64,000 nt of DNA from assembly GCF_027213965.1 (NCBI RefSeq), contig NZ_JAPWGX010000002.1, positions 781,168 through 845,167 of the forward strand, written 5' to 3'. Source of the DNA: Maritalea porphyrae. Lineage in GTDB: Bacteria; Pseudomonadota; Alphaproteobacteria; Rhizobiales; Devosiaceae. The position numbers were made by a program, and so were the translations under genes. Below, in pieces: positions 18,246 to 27,428 of this stretch (positions are counted from its first letter, which is position 1; each line of letters starts with the position of its first letter). Below the pieces are notes generated by a model, which was not told the origin of the DNA, did not search any database, and was given only the letters and a program-made list of their open reading frames with translations.

Positions 18246-19564
18246 GTGGGTTTAGCGTCGTGGCGTTTTGCAGTTTCAATCGAGGTGACATTGGGGTCGT
18301 CTGTTTTGGTTTGAGGCGTTGGCTCTTTACTTTGCTCTTTTTCCTGTGGTGCTTGTTTGGCAACTTCTGCCTCGCGGTTTGCGTTCATTTCATTGAACAG
18401 GCTAACCGCGCGCATCATTTCAGCGGCTGTAATTTTGTCTGCCGCATCAAGCGTTCTGGCTTCGCGTCGACTGGCCGAATAAACAACAGCCAAGATTAAG
18501 ACCAAGACCATCGGGAGCAAATCGATTGAAATGGCCCCGGCCCAGCTTGGCAAGAAGTCGCGCGCGTAAAGCAATACCGCTTCTGCTGAGGATAAAGGCA
18601 CAAATCGACGTGGTTGTACTTTTGGCTCGCCTAAGATTTTGTCGGCGGCGGTTTTAAGGGCGGTGGATTGGGCTTGGACGGCCCCCATGACCGATTGCAT
18701 CACTTCGTCTTGGCGGGCGACCAGTTCGTCCGATCGGCCATCTGCCACCGGGGCGATAAAACCAAGTGACAAGTCGTCCGCAGCGCGACTGACAGAAGAA
18801 GCAATGGATGTTTCCTGCAAAGAGGCAATCACGCCCGTCAGCGCTACGGCTTCGGCGGCAAACTTATCGGCACGCGGTTGCACTGCCCCTTCGCCCGAAA
18901 CAAGGGCGCGCATGTTGGCAAGGTGGGTTGAGCCTTTTTCAAATTGCTCCGTCACAGTGCCGCGCGAGGCGGTAATTGTGTTGCCCAATTCGTCCAATTG
19001 GGCAGACATTTGGGTCAGCAATTGCACCACAGATCCAGACCCCGAGGTGCCGGTGAGGGCACCGGAACGACGCTCGTCGTCTGCCAGCCGTGAAAAGCGC
19101 ACCGAGGCACGTTGTACGTCGGGCAAAAGGCTTTGTGCGGAAAGCGCATTGCCGTGGGCCGCATCCAAATCCGCAACATAATCTTCAAGGGTCACCGCTA
19201 AATGCTGCTCAAGCGCTGCCGACCCTGCAAGGGCTGCGGCGTTGAGCCAAGAGGACATAGCAACGATCATCAAGCTGCCCAACCCCATAACAGCGATCAA
19301 TGCGCCGCGCCGCGCGTTGTCGCGCATTAGGGGCAAGAATTTCATCATATAGGTCCAAAAGGCATAAATGCCCACGGAAACGGCAACCGAATAGATGATG
19401 GCGGCGGCAAAAACCATGTCTGCGGACCCATCAAGCAAACTGCGCACGCCCAAATAGGTATAGACCCCGCTGGCCAACGCCAAAACGGCCAACGCAAAGC
19501 GGGTCATGGTTTCAAGGCTTTTCACCCCTTCGCGCAGACGCGCAGCATTATTGTTGTCGAGCAT
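18242..19564 (-). CDS. Four-helix membrane protein with large periplasmic domain, unknown function
   Basis: This 440-residue protein starts at an ATG with AAGGGGAA upstream. A TTG three codons earlier was not used. Hydrophobic segments lie near residues 22-46, 50-74, 85-112 and 335-360. Between the third and fourth lies a ~220-residue, Ala/Ser/Leu-rich, probably alpha-helical or coiled region predicted to be periplasmic. The ~80-residue cytoplasmic tail ends in a Lys/Glu/Gln/Thr-rich low-complexity stretch. The gene overlaps the downstream ClpP-like gene by four bases. The architecture recalls chemoreceptor-like or scaffold proteins, but there is no HAMP or MCP signature. I do not recognise a named family. 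Confidence 0.65.
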   Translation of the reverse strand: MLDNNNAARLREGVKSLETMTRFALAVLALASGVYTYLGVRSLLDGSADMVFAAAIIYSVAVSVGIYAFWTYMMKFLPLMRDNARRGALIAVMGLGSLMIVAMSSWLNAAALAGSAALEQHLAVTLEDYVADLDAAHGNALSAQSLLPDVQRASVRFSRLADDERRSGALTGTSGSGSVVQLLTQMSAQLDELGNTITASRGTVTEQFEKGSTHLANMRALVSGEGAVQPRADKFAAEAVALTGVIASLQETSIASSVSRAADDLSLGFIAPVADGRSDELVARQDEVMQSVMGAVQAQSTALKTAADKILGEPKVQPRRFVPLSSAEAVLLYARDFLPSWAGAISIDLLPMVLVLILAVVYSASRREARTLDAADKITAAEMMRAVSLFNEMNANREAEVAKQAPQEKEQSKEPTPQTKTDDPNVTSIETAKRHDAKPT

Positions 19565-19640
19565 GGATCGCAATTCCCCTTAAGGCTGTTGCCAAGCATT
19601 AAGAGATTTAATCGCGACAAAAAAAGGGCGAACTTCGCAA

Positions 19641-20294
19641 TTAGGCGAGCGAAAGCGGTTTTGGGGGCAGTGAAAGCTTAGCGATTGCCTTTTCTAACCG
19701 CGCACGTTTTGCTGCGGTCGGCATTTCTTCAAGGCGCGCAAAGAGCGTGTGCACCAGCTCAACGTTCTCGGTATTGATGAACCTTTTTGCAGCGTTTTCC
19801 GCATACATGGGCAGTTGATTTGGGGCCGCCGCGCTCAAGAAATTAATGAGATGCGGGTGCACCTGATTTTGATGGGCGGAGCTGGCCGCTAGTTCTAACA
19901 ATATCTCACAGGTGGCGTCTTTGGCGATAACAGATCCGCGCGCTGAGGCGTCCAAAATTTGGGGCAAGTGCTCAAAGGTTGCGCCATGATCCAATTTGCA
20001 CGTATTTGCCAATAGGGTCAGGGCGCCCCATAAAATGCGGTTGTCTTTAGTGCCCAACAGGTCGAACACAAATCCAATTTTGTCCCCAAAGGCCCCAGGA
20101 CGCAGCGCGGCCAATTCATATAACACTTTGATAGCGTCATGTGCTTGTGCCTTTTCGCCATTTTTGACAATTGCGAGCAGTTCAAGAACCTCGCTGCTCA
20201 CCTCCGCCTGTTTGGCGAGCCTTTGAGCCAATTCAACGTTCGGCTTTTCGTCATGGCGCTTTAGGGCACTTGCAAGATGGTCGGCTAGAGACAT
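19641..20294 (-). CDS. HEAT/ARM-repeat-like protein
   Basis: This 217-residue, all-helical soluble protein lacks a signal peptide. Repeated helix pairs such as DAIKVLYELAALRP, LWGALTLLANTC and DATCEILLELAASSA suggest an armadillo/HEAT-type solenoid. Such proteins usually act as binding scaffolds, and no enzyme motif is visible. A GGAG precedes the ATG. It is on the same strand as, and upstream of, the two membrane-protein genes at 17469-19564, with a 76-bp gap, so co-transcription is possible but not shown. Confidence 0.6.
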   Translation of the reverse strand: MSLADHLASALKRHDEKPNVELAQRLAKQAEVSSEVLELLAIVKNGEKAQAHDAIKVLYELAALRPGAFGDKIGFVFDLLGTKDNRILWGALTLLANTCKLDHGATFEHLPQILDASARGSVIAKDATCEILLELAASSAHQNQVHPHLINFLSAAAPNQLPMYAENAAKRFINTENVELVHTLFARLEEMPTAAKRARLEKAIAKLSLPPKPLSLA

Positions 20295-20337
20295 TCAATC
20301 GGCTCCGGTGTGCCCACAAGATCAGACTTATGTGCGT

Positions 20338-21360
20338 TTAGGTTGGTAGAAGTTTGTCTTCCATCGCCTGCGTTAAACCGCATTTGAGATTGATTTCTCT
20401 ACGTGTTCGATCCCAATTAATCAACGGCAGAAGCGTTTCGGGTAAGGGGCGACACCTAAGGCCCGCTTTGATTGCTTTTGATGTATCAACTTCGAAGAAA
20501 TGTTTAAATTGGGGTGAATCTGGGGGCATCATTGGAACGTTAGTCCATGGCGAAATGTTTGCCGCAACAATCTCGCTATTGGTGACCCAATTGATTTCTG
20601 GTTGTGAGCCGGTTTTAGTAGCGATTACTTGCAACAAATCCGCAAACCGCATGGGCGAGCTGGTGATGTTGAAGTTACCCCCAAACCCATTGGCCGCGCA
20701 AAGCAGTGCAAAATCTGCGATGTCATGTACATCAATCATTTGCACAAGTCTGTTTTTTGGAGCAGGCGCAATCATTCTTTTTCTGTTGCCATGGGCTTCA
20801 TCAATTCTGCGCACCCAATAGCCAAGTCTGTCGGTGTAGTCTCCCGCCCCAACAAGCAAGCCGACCCGCAAATTCGTCGATCGGTCCGCTAGTCGTTTTT
20901 CTGCCGCTATTTCACATGATCGTTTGAGTGGCCCATAAGCGCTGCCATAGGCGGGGGCGCTGCCCTTTTTGTCGGCTGGGATATCTTGAATAGCTGCCAG
21001 TTCTTGGTCAGTTGCAGTGGGGCAAGGATGCTCCTCCGTGAGGCCTTGGGTCTCGTAATTCGCGTAAACTGAGAGTGATGAGATAAAGATGTAGCGTTTG
21101 ATATCTTCCCCCACAGCGTCGAGCAATCTATCCACAGCGTCAGGTGAAAAAGCGCAGGTATCAAAAACCCAGTCATACTGTTTGCTTTTGATCTCTGAGA
21201 GGTCGCTGTGGCGGTCTGCTTGAACAAAACGGACATTATCTGGGCAGGTGCGCTGGGTATTACCACGTGAAAGCACATCGACAAAGTGACCGGCCATGGC
21301 CAGGCGATCAACAATCGCCCCACCGAGAAAACCTGTGCCCCCAACAACCAAACACTGCAC
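20338..21360 (-). CDS. NAD-dependent epimerase/dehydratase family protein
   Basis: This 340-residue extended short-chain dehydrogenase-type protein has an N-terminal Rossmann motif GGTGFLGG (7-14) and a catalytic YGPLK (YxxxK) in AYGSAYGPLKRS. FDTCAFSPDAVDRLL lies in the nucleotide-binding half. The start is GTG with AAGGAG at optimal spacing. Its closest named relatives are probably NAD-dependent sugar epimerases or chloroplast-RNA-binding-type atypical SDRs. The substrate cannot be read from the sequence. It sits between the HEAT-like gene and deoD on the same strand. Confidence 0.8.
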   Translation of the reverse strand: MQCLVVGGTGFLGGAIVDRLAMAGHFVDVLSRGNTQRTCPDNVRFVQADRHSDLSEIKSKQYDWVFDTCAFSPDAVDRLLDAVGEDIKRYIFISSLSVYANYETQGLTEEHPCPTATDQELAAIQDIPADKKGSAPAYGSAYGPLKRSCEIAAEKRLADRSTNLRVGLLVGAGDYTDRLGYWVRRIDEAHGNRKRMIAPAPKNRLVQMIDVHDIADFALLCAANGFGGNFNITSSPMRFADLLQVIATKTGSQPEINWVTNSEIVAANISPWTNVPMMPPDSPQFKHFFEVDTSKAIKAGLRCRPLPETLLPLINWDRTRREINLKCGLTQAMEDKLLPT

Positions 21361-21425
21361 AGAATCACTCCTTGTTATTTTGTTGTCAGGCTAGGCGAAG
21401 AGAATAGGCGCAACAATTGCGGGAA

Positions 21426-22136
21426 CTATATAGACGCCGCCAATTCCAGTGATAATTGTGCCATGTCGGTCAAAGATGTTTGGCGCTGGTCTGCATCGAT
21501 TTCGTCGCCTGTGATTAGGCAATCTGAAATGGTACAAATGGCCAAGGCTTTGCAGTTTTTGTGTGCCGCGATGGTGTAAAGGGCCGCCGCTTCCATTTCA
21601 ACGGCCAAAATGCCGTGTGCGGTGAGGGGTTTATAGGCGTCTAACCCTAGGGGTTGATAAAAACTATCGCCTGAAACAATGCCACCGGCGTGCCACGTTA
21701 TGTTTTTCTCGTCGGCTAAATCTGCGGCTTTGCGCAAAAGGGAGAAATCTGCGGTTGGTGCAAAGGTGAATTTGCCGAACACTTCTTTGAACATATTGCC
21801 TTCGTTTGAAGCGGACATGCCCAAAATTAGGTCGCGGACTTTTGCTTTTTTGTTGAGACCGCCGCAAGTGCCAATGCGGATGAGGTTTTTCACCCCATAT
21901 GTATCGATCAATTCATTGACATAGATCGCAAGAGAGGGCTGGCCCATTCCTGTTGCCTGCACGCTGACCCGTTTGCCATTGAATGTGCCGGTATATCCCA
22001 AACAATTGCGGACCGAATTGACTTGTTTTGCGTCTTCTAGAAACGTTTCAGCTACCCATTTGGCGCGCAAAGGGTCGCCCGGCAATAGAACAGTTTCAGC
22101 ATAATCACCGAATTTTGCATTATTGTGCGGCGTCAT
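21426..22136 (-). CDS. deoD: Purine-nucleoside phosphorylase, DeoD type
   Basis: This 236-residue hexameric-type enzyme splits purine (deoxy)nucleosides with phosphate for salvage. Visible motifs are LLPGDPLRAKW near residue 18, ATGMGQPS near 62, RIGTCGG near 87 and VEMEAAALY near 181, which are the phosphate- and base-binding segments of the DeoD (PNP/UDP) family. The length matches the family. GGAGAGT precedes the ATG. It is divergent from leuD. The adjacent epimerase gene may be co-transcribed with it. Confidence 0.94.
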   Translation of the reverse strand: MTPHNNAKFGDYAETVLLPGDPLRAKWVAETFLEDAKQVNSVRNCLGYTGTFNGKRVSVQATGMGQPSLAIYVNELIDTYGVKNLIRIGTCGGLNKKAKVRDLILGMSASNEGNMFKEVFGKFTFAPTADFSLLRKAADLADEKNITWHAGGIVSGDSFYQPLGLDAYKPLTAHGILAVEMEAAALYTIAAHKNCKALAICTISDCLITGDEIDADQRQTSLTDMAQLSLELAASI

Positions 22137-22292
22137 TTTACTCTCCGGTCAAAGTTTTGATGTCATCTAGCCATTTTTTGAAATCAGTTTCAATGATTTG
22201 ATTGGCTCAAGGGCCTGAGCGTTGCGTGTGGGGCTTGACGCCTTAATACAGCTGATGCATTGAAAAGGCTGCATTTACTAGGGAAGTCGCAA

Positions 22293-22901
22293 ATGGATAA
22301 GTTCATCTCATTAACAGGCGTTGCTGCGCCATTGCCGTTTATCAATATCGATACAGATATGATTATCCCAAAACAGTATCTGAAAACCATCAAGCGCACC
22401 GGATTGGGTTCTGCCCTTTTTGCTGAGATGCGCTTTGAAGAAGATGGCGTGACAGAAAAGCCAGATTTTGTGCTCAACAAAGATGCCTATCGCAACACAT
22501 CGATTATTGTTGCGGGCGACAATTTTGGCTGCGGGTCCAGCCGTGAACATGCGCCATGGGCGCTTAAAGATTTTGGCATACGTTGTGTGATCTCAACCAG
22601 TTTTGCCGACATTTTTTACAACAACTGCTTTAAAAACGGCATTTTGCCGGTGGTTGTTACCGAAGAACAATTGGCCGCACTTATGGATGACGCGGACCGT
22701 GGATCAAACGCAACGATTTCCATTGATCTTGAGGCGCAAACAATTTCGGGCCCAGATGGGGGCACAATCAGTTTTGATATTGATCCATCGCGCAAGCAAG
22801 CCTTGCTGCAAGGTTTGGACGATGTTGGATTGACCATGGAAAAGGGCGAAGCGATTTCTGGCTTTGAAAGCAAAATGGAAGCTTCGCGTCCCTGGATTTA
22901 G
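22293..22901 (+). CDS. leuD: 3-isopropylmalate dehydratase small subunit LeuD
   Basis: This 202-residue partner of LeuC carries the aconitase swivel domain. [16 protein letters not shown] near the N-terminus and [15 protein letters not shown] near residue 80 bind substrate. The start at 22293 ([16 protein letters not shown]) has AGGGAAG upstream, so the earlier in-frame start at 22260 is rejected. A strong terminator follows, so leuD is probably transcribed alone from the deoD-leuD divergent region. Confidence 0.97.
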   Translation: MDKFISLTGVAAPLPFINIDTDMIIPKQYLKTIKRTGLGSALFAEMRFEEDGVTEKPDFVLNKDAYRNTSIIVAGDNFGCGSSREHAPWALKDFGIRCVISTSFADIFYNNCFKNGILPVVVTEEQLAALMDDADRGSNATISIDLEAQTISGPDGGTISFDIDPSRKQALLQGLDDVGLTMEKGEAISGFESKMEASRPWI

Positions 22902-22931
22902 ATCCCTTTAAGCGAAATGATGTTGAGTTCT

Positions 22932-22958
22932 AAGGCGGGGAATGTCCCCGCCTTTTTT
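22932..22958 (+). terminator. Rho-independent terminator after leuD
   Basis: AAGGCGGGG and CCCCGCCTT form a perfect 9-bp stem with a five-base loop, followed by a T-run. Confidence 0.92.
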
Positions 22959-23022
22959 GTTTGCCAGATTTTGGGCGCGCGTTATGCTGAAAAAATACAA
23001 TTCATAGGCATGGGTTTTTGAT

Positions 23023-23412
23023 ATGGCTGTACAACGCATTTCCACAGGATCACCGTTTGAAAAACAGGCGGGTTATTCGCGTGCGATTAAAGACGGGGAC
23101 TGGGTGCATGTGGCGGGCACCACAGGGTATGATTATAAAACCATGACCATGCCTGAAGATGTGGCTGCACAGGCACTAAACTGTTTTAACACCATCGCAG
23201 CGGCGCTTGAAGAGGCGGGTTCCTCGTTAAAAGATGTGGTGCGGGCGCGTTATTACATCACTGATCCTGCGTTCGCAGATGATGTTTTTGAAGTCACGGG
23301 TAAGTATTTTGGTGAAGTTCGCCCTGCGGCAACAATGGTGGTCGCGGGGCTGATCAAACCAGAAATGAAAATTGAAATCGAGGTGACTGCGCGCATCGGT
23401 GCTGGCGATTAA
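23023..23412 (+). CDS. RidA/YjgF family protein
   Basis: This 129-residue protein belongs to the Rid (YER057c/YjgF/UK114) superfamily. VHVAGTTGYDYKTM, VVRARYYITD (with the family's conserved Arg in the 100-residue region) and VEVTARIG are characteristic. RidA proper deaminates reactive enamines released by PLP enzymes such as threonine dehydratase. This one looks like a subgroup outside canonical RidA (the family's usual C-terminal EIE motif appears as EIEVTA), so its substrate is uncertain. It lies between leuD and leuB. Confidence 0.85.
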   Translation: MAVQRISTGSPFEKQAGYSRAIKDGDWVHVAGTTGYDYKTMTMPEDVAAQALNCFNTIAAALEEAGSSLKDVVRARYYITDPAFADDVFEVTGKYFGEVRPAATMVVAGLIKPEMKIEIEVTARIGAGD

Positions 23413-23498
23413 TCTGCTTCTCTCGTGTGGTGAAATGTCCACTTTTCAGATAATGAATATTAAGATACGCTTGCGTATGTTATATTGGAGAAGTGGTG

Positions 23499-23924
23499 AT
23501 GCTTTTTGTTTTTGCAGCTTTGGCTGATTTTATCCTCTTTGTCATGCATGTGGCGGCCATTGTTATTGGAGAGCCCGCTTATCTGTTCCTGCGGGCAGGT
23601 AAGGTGATGGCTGAAGCTGATGCGCGGGGCGAAACTTGGCCCGCTATTCTTACCGGCGCAATTTCCACCGTGTTTTTGGCATGGGCGATCATTTCTTATT
23701 GGGCGGGCACGAACAAACCACTCGCGCGTTGGGCGCGCTATTTGATGATTGGCATCGGCATTGTGTTTTTGCTGCGCGGTGGCGTGATTGTTCTACAGCT
23801 GGGCGGAATGACCCAATTCTCTGATGGCGAGGCGCCACAAATGCGTGATTTTATCTTCTCGGGTTCGGCACTCTTTATCGGCTTGCTGCATTTGGCAGCA
23901 GTATTTAAAGATAAGCCGCGTTGA
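23499..23924 (+). CDS. Small four-helix membrane protein, unknown function
   Basis: This 141-residue protein has four predicted transmembrane segments (about 2-22, 44-66, 78-97 and 115-133). The ATG at 23499 was preferred to the GTG two codons earlier because GGAGAAG is at better spacing. The sequence AYLFLRAGKVMAEADARGE follows the first helix. No family is recognised. It lies between the RidA gene and leuB and could share a transcript with either. Confidence 0.65.
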   Translation: MLFVFAALADFILFVMHVAAIVIGEPAYLFLRAGKVMAEADARGETWPAILTGAISTVFLAWAIISYWAGTNKPLARWARYLMIGIGIVFLLRGGVIVLQLGGMTQFSDGEAPQMRDFIFSGSALFIGLLHLAAVFKDKPR

Positions 23925-24038
23925 TTGTTTCGCCCAAACGATGATGGTTTTAGACGGTTTTGGCGCACAAAGCCTTGTCAGTCTCGCTTGTTGCGCGTAG
24001 CAAAGCCGCAATTGGATTAATTTTTGATAGGCATCATT

Positions 24039-25136
24039 ATGGCACAGCAAAATCTTTTATTGTTGCCCGGCGACGGCATCGGCACCGAAATTATGGCGGA
24101 AGTTGAAAAGCTAATCGCCCATCTCAACGCAAAAGGTCTTGCAGACGTTGCTTTTGATACCGGTCTTGTGGGCGGTTCTGCTTATGATGCGCATGGGGTC
24201 GCGATTTCTGAAGAAGACATGCAAAAAGCGTTAAGTGCTGATGCGGTGATCTTTGGTGCTGTTGGTGGTCCTAAATGGGACAATGTGCCTTACGAGTTGC
24301 GCCCAGAAGCGGGGCTTTTGCGCTTGCGTAAGGACCTTGGTCTGTTCGCAAATCTGCGCCCTGCAATTTGCTATCCGGCTTTGGCTGATGGCTCATCTTT
24401 AAAGCGCGAGATTGTTGAAGGTTTGGACATTCTTATCGTTCGCGAGTTGACCGGTGGCGTTTACTTTGGTGAACCAAAAGAGATCCATGATTTGGGCAAT
24501 GGCCAAAAACGCGCAATTGATACGCAAGTCTATGAGACTTATGAAATTGAGCGCATTGCGCGCGTGGCCTTTGATATGGCACGCACACGCGACAATCGGG
24601 TTTCATCATCTGAAAAACGCAATGTGATGAAATCGGGCGTTTTGTGGCACGAAGTGGTGAGCGCCTTGCATGAAAGCGAATATGCTGACGTGCAACTGGA
24701 TCACATTTTGGCGGACAATTGTGCGATGCAATTGGTGCGTAATCCAAAGCAATTTGATGTGATTGTGACCGATAATTTGTTCGGCGATATCTTGTCAGAT
24801 GCGGCGGCCATGTTGACTGGGTCATTGGGCATGTTGCCTTCAGCCTCCTTGGGAGCGCCGGATGCGGGAACGGGTAAACGCAAAGCCTTGTACGAGCCTG
24901 TTCATGGCTCTGCGCCTGATATTGCGGGTCAAGGCATGGCCAACCCCATCGCCATGATTGCCAGCTTCGCAATGGCGCTTCGCTACTCCTTCGAAATGGT
25001 TGAATTGGCCGACAAGGTTGAAGCTGCCATCGCGGCTGTATTGGATGAAGGCTATCGCACCGGCGATATTATGCAAGACGGCTGCAAAAAGGTGTCGACC
25101 GCAGAAATGGGCGATGCGATTATCGCCAAACTCTAG
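24039..25136 (+). CDS. leuB: 3-isopropylmalate dehydrogenase LeuB
   Basis: This 365-residue NAD-dependent decarboxylating dehydrogenase performs the third step of leucine synthesis. [13 protein letters not shown] is at the N-terminus. Substrate-binding [12 protein letters not shown], the [10 protein letters not shown] metal-ligand region and [20 protein letters not shown] at about 281-300 are all present. The start at 24039 ([13 protein letters not shown]) was chosen over a TTG five codons upstream. A terminator whose T-run ends at the next gene's start codon follows at 25170. Confidence 0.97.
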   Translation: MAQQNLLLLPGDGIGTEIMAEVEKLIAHLNAKGLADVAFDTGLVGGSAYDAHGVAISEEDMQKALSADAVIFGAVGGPKWDNVPYELRPEAGLLRLRKDLGLFANLRPAICYPALADGSSLKREIVEGLDILIVRELTGGVYFGEPKEIHDLGNGQKRAIDTQVYETYEIERIARVAFDMARTRDNRVSSSEKRNVMKSGVLWHEVVSALHESEYADVQLDHILADNCAMQLVRNPKQFDVIVTDNLFGDILSDAAAMLTGSLGMLPSASLGAPDAGTGKRKALYEPVHGSAPDIAGQGMANPIAMIASFAMALRYSFEMVELADKVEAAIAAVLDEGYRTGDIMQDGCKKVSTAEMGDAIIAKL

Positions 25137-25169
25137 CGCTTGCGCTTTTTACAGTTTCAGTTCTAAATT

Positions 25170-25195
25170 GGGCATCATTTTTGGTGCCCTTTTTT
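25170..25195 (+). terminator. Rho-independent terminator after leuB
   Basis: GGGCATC (25170-25176) pairs with GGTGCCC (25183-25189, one wobble) around ATTTTT and is followed by TTTTTT. The start codon of the DUF2157 gene follows directly at 25196, which is unusual. Confidence 0.8.
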
Positions 25196-26248
25196 ATGAC
25201 GAAAACAATTGACTTTGATCAGCCCCTCACCAATGAGGACATTGAGCAGTTGTACCGCGACGGCAAGTTGCCGCGGGCCGGAATGCAATTCCTAAAACAG
25301 CTGGTGCAGCCGCGCGACTTATGGGGGCAATGGGCCGACAAGCTAAGTTTGGCCGTCGGTGCAATTTTGGTGCTTGCGGGTATTGTGTTCTTCTTTGCGT
25401 TCAATTGGAAAGACATGCCGGGTTGGCAAAAACTTGGCTTAATTGATTTGGCACTTGTCGGCTGTTTGTTGGTTTCGCTTTGGCGCGGGTTGGATGATGG
25501 GGCGGGTCAAACATTGGCGATTGGGGCGAGTATCTTCGTTGGCGTATTCATGGCGGTGTTTGGTCAGATTTACCAAACCGGAGCCGACGCCTATCAATTG
25601 TTCATGATGTGGGCCCTATTGATTTTGCCATGGGTGATCCTGTCTAAATCCTTGGCGCATTGGACATTGTGGTTGGTTGTTGCGCATACATTTTTGCTTG
25701 TTTTTTGGGTGCAAACCGTGGGCGATGGCATCGAAATTGATGTCCCCTTGGCCCTTTTGGGTTTGCTTGCCTATGGGCTGCAAAGTCACCTTGCATCCAA
25801 GCAGCCGGGCAGTTGGCTTGATCACAATTGGTTTTCGTGGATTTGGCTGTTCTATTCTCTCACCTTGACCGCTTTTTTGATCGGCGCGTGGGTATTCACC
25901 ATGCGTTACGGATTTTATATTCCAAGCGATCCCTTTAACGGCGATCTTCGCACAATTGCTGGGCTGATTGGTTTGGCGCTGCATTGCGCGGGCTATTATT
26001 TGGCGTTTAAGCGATTCAAGCTTTTGGTCGGTGCGCAGATTTGGACGTTGATCAGTTCGATTTTGGTGTCGACCATTTTCTTGATCTTGTTTGCCGAATG
26101 GATATTTGATTGGGGCGATGGCGGTTTGTTGTTTGGTGGCCTGTTTATGGCTGCGGTTGTGGCCGGCATTTTTTGGGGTGGGATCAAGTTCTTAGACCTG
26201 CATCAGTTCGCTCCCGGTCCTGCGCGGGAGGTCAGCAATGTTGAGTAA
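25196..26248 (+). CDS. DUF2157 membrane protein
   Basis: This 350-residue protein has a short cytoplasmic N-terminus, whose helix-turn part contains LTNEDIEQLYRDGKLPRA, followed by about ten hydrophobic segments from residue 55 on. The first segments include AVGAILVLAGIVFFFAF and LGLIDLALVGCLLVSLW, typical of DUF2157. The function of the family is unknown. The ATG at 25196 lies directly after the U-tract of the leuB terminator, with no visible ribosome-binding site, so the true start may be leaderless or a downstream codon. It heads a three-gene operon with overlapping ends. Confidence 0.8.
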   Translation: MTKTIDFDQPLTNEDIEQLYRDGKLPRAGMQFLKQLVQPRDLWGQWADKLSLAVGAILVLAGIVFFFAFNWKDMPGWQKLGLIDLALVGCLLVSLWRGLDDGAGQTLAIGASIFVGVFMAVFGQIYQTGADAYQLFMMWALLILPWVILSKSLAHWTLWLVVAHTFLLVFWVQTVGDGIEIDVPLALLGLLAYGLQSHLASKQPGSWLDHNWFSWIWLFYSLTLTAFLIGAWVFTMRYGFYIPSDPFNGDLRTIAGLIGLALHCAGYYLAFKRFKLLVGAQIWTLISSILVSTIFLILFAEWIFDWGDGGLLFGGLFMAAVVAGIFWGGIKFLDLHQFAPGPAREVSNVE

Positions 26249-27428
26249 GGAACATGCGATTACGCGCCTAAATGCTTACGGTGTGCCATTTTCTGAGCAA
26301 GTTTGGATGAGTGAAAGCAAACGAAAAGATGGCGAGTTTGGCGTTTTTGCCATTATCATTCGGGTGATCGCAGGGCTGTTCATCTTGGGTATGATGGTGG
26401 TGGCGATTGCGGGCCTTATTGCCTTGTTGGGACTAGATAGTCGTTGGGAACATGTGGCGGGCACAATTGGTGTTTTGGCCACAGGTTTTGCTGCTTGGAA
26501 ATTTCGTACTTCATATAAAATGCTTGAAAAGCAATATAGCTTTAAAGGGCTAATGTATTTATCGCTCTTGCTGGTGGGAAAGGCCTGTTTGCTGGCGGCG
26601 CTTTTTGGTTGGTTTGACACAGGGCTGTTTCGCTCTGAAAGCGGTTGGATTGTCGCCCTCGTCTTTTCGCTCATCACGCTTGCATCACTGTTTTTCTACC
26701 GGATGTACTTGGAAGCCTTTTTGGCGATATTGGTATCGCTTTTCCTGCTTGATGTGGCGTTTGGTGCTGAAATGCTGAGAGTCCTGTTGCCGCAGGATTA
26801 TATGCGAGTTCTTGGGCGCGGCGATGAAGCGCAGATCATGAGAATTCGCAGCGCTGGGGTGCTGGTCTCAACCCTGTCCGTTTCATTGCTGATTGGTATG
26901 ACTGCCGTGCTGATCGCTATTCAAAATCGTCGGTACCTGTCTTCCGTATATTTTTATGCGGTTGTTTTGTTCTTGGCCTATAAGTTTTTGCCTCTTGATA
27001 ACCAAGTGTATTGGTCCCTTGGGTCAACAATTGATGTCAAACTAGGCGTGGATTTGGGCATGGTGGTCGTAGGTTTTTGCGCCGTGTCGACTCTTTACGC
27101 GTTCCTCATCGGCGGTTGGCAAAAGCTTAAGTCGCTTGAGCATGTCATTGTGATTTGTTGTATCATCATTCTAGCCGTTTTGGGTCTGTATGGGGTGTTG
27201 TTTGCGGTTGCGCTTATGGCGCTTGGGCATGTGCGGCACGACAGGGTTTTGTGGGTGATCGGCCTGATCTATTTGCCGATTTATTTGTTCCTTTTTTATT
27301 ATTCGCTGGATGTGACCTTATTGATCAAGAGCTACATGCTTTTGGGCTCTGGTATCGCCATATTGGCAGCACGGTTCGTGTTGCTGCGGTTTTTCAATCC
27401 GTTGAACGCGGAGGTTGAAAATGCGTAA
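26238..27428 (+). CDS. DUF4401 membrane protein
   Basis: This 396-residue polytopic protein overlaps the DUF2157 gene by 11 bp and the next gene by 8 bp. After a short N-terminus (ITRLNAYGVPFSEQVWMSES) it has about ten transmembrane segments. Architecture and context match DUF4401, which is regularly found between DUF2157 and GDYXXLXY proteins. No catalytic motif is apparent. The three products probably act together in the inner membrane. The role is unknown. Confidence 0.8.
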   Translation: MLSKEHAITRLNAYGVPFSEQVWMSESKRKDGEFGVFAIIIRVIAGLFILGMMVVAIAGLIALLGLDSRWEHVAGTIGVLATGFAAWKFRTSYKMLEKQYSFKGLMYLSLLLVGKACLLAALFGWFDTGLFRSESGWIVALVFSLITLASLFFYRMYLEAFLAILVSLFLLDVAFGAEMLRVLLPQDYMRVLGRGDEAQIMRIRSAGVLVSTLSVSLLIGMTAVLIAIQNRRYLSSVYFYAVVLFLAYKFLPLDNQVYWSLGSTIDVKLGVDLGMVVVGFCAVSTLYAFLIGGWQKLKSLEHVIVICCIIILAVLGLYGVLFAVALMALGHVRHDRVLWVIGLIYLPIYLFLFYYSLDVTLLIKSYMLLGSGIAILAARFVLLRFFNPLNAEVENA

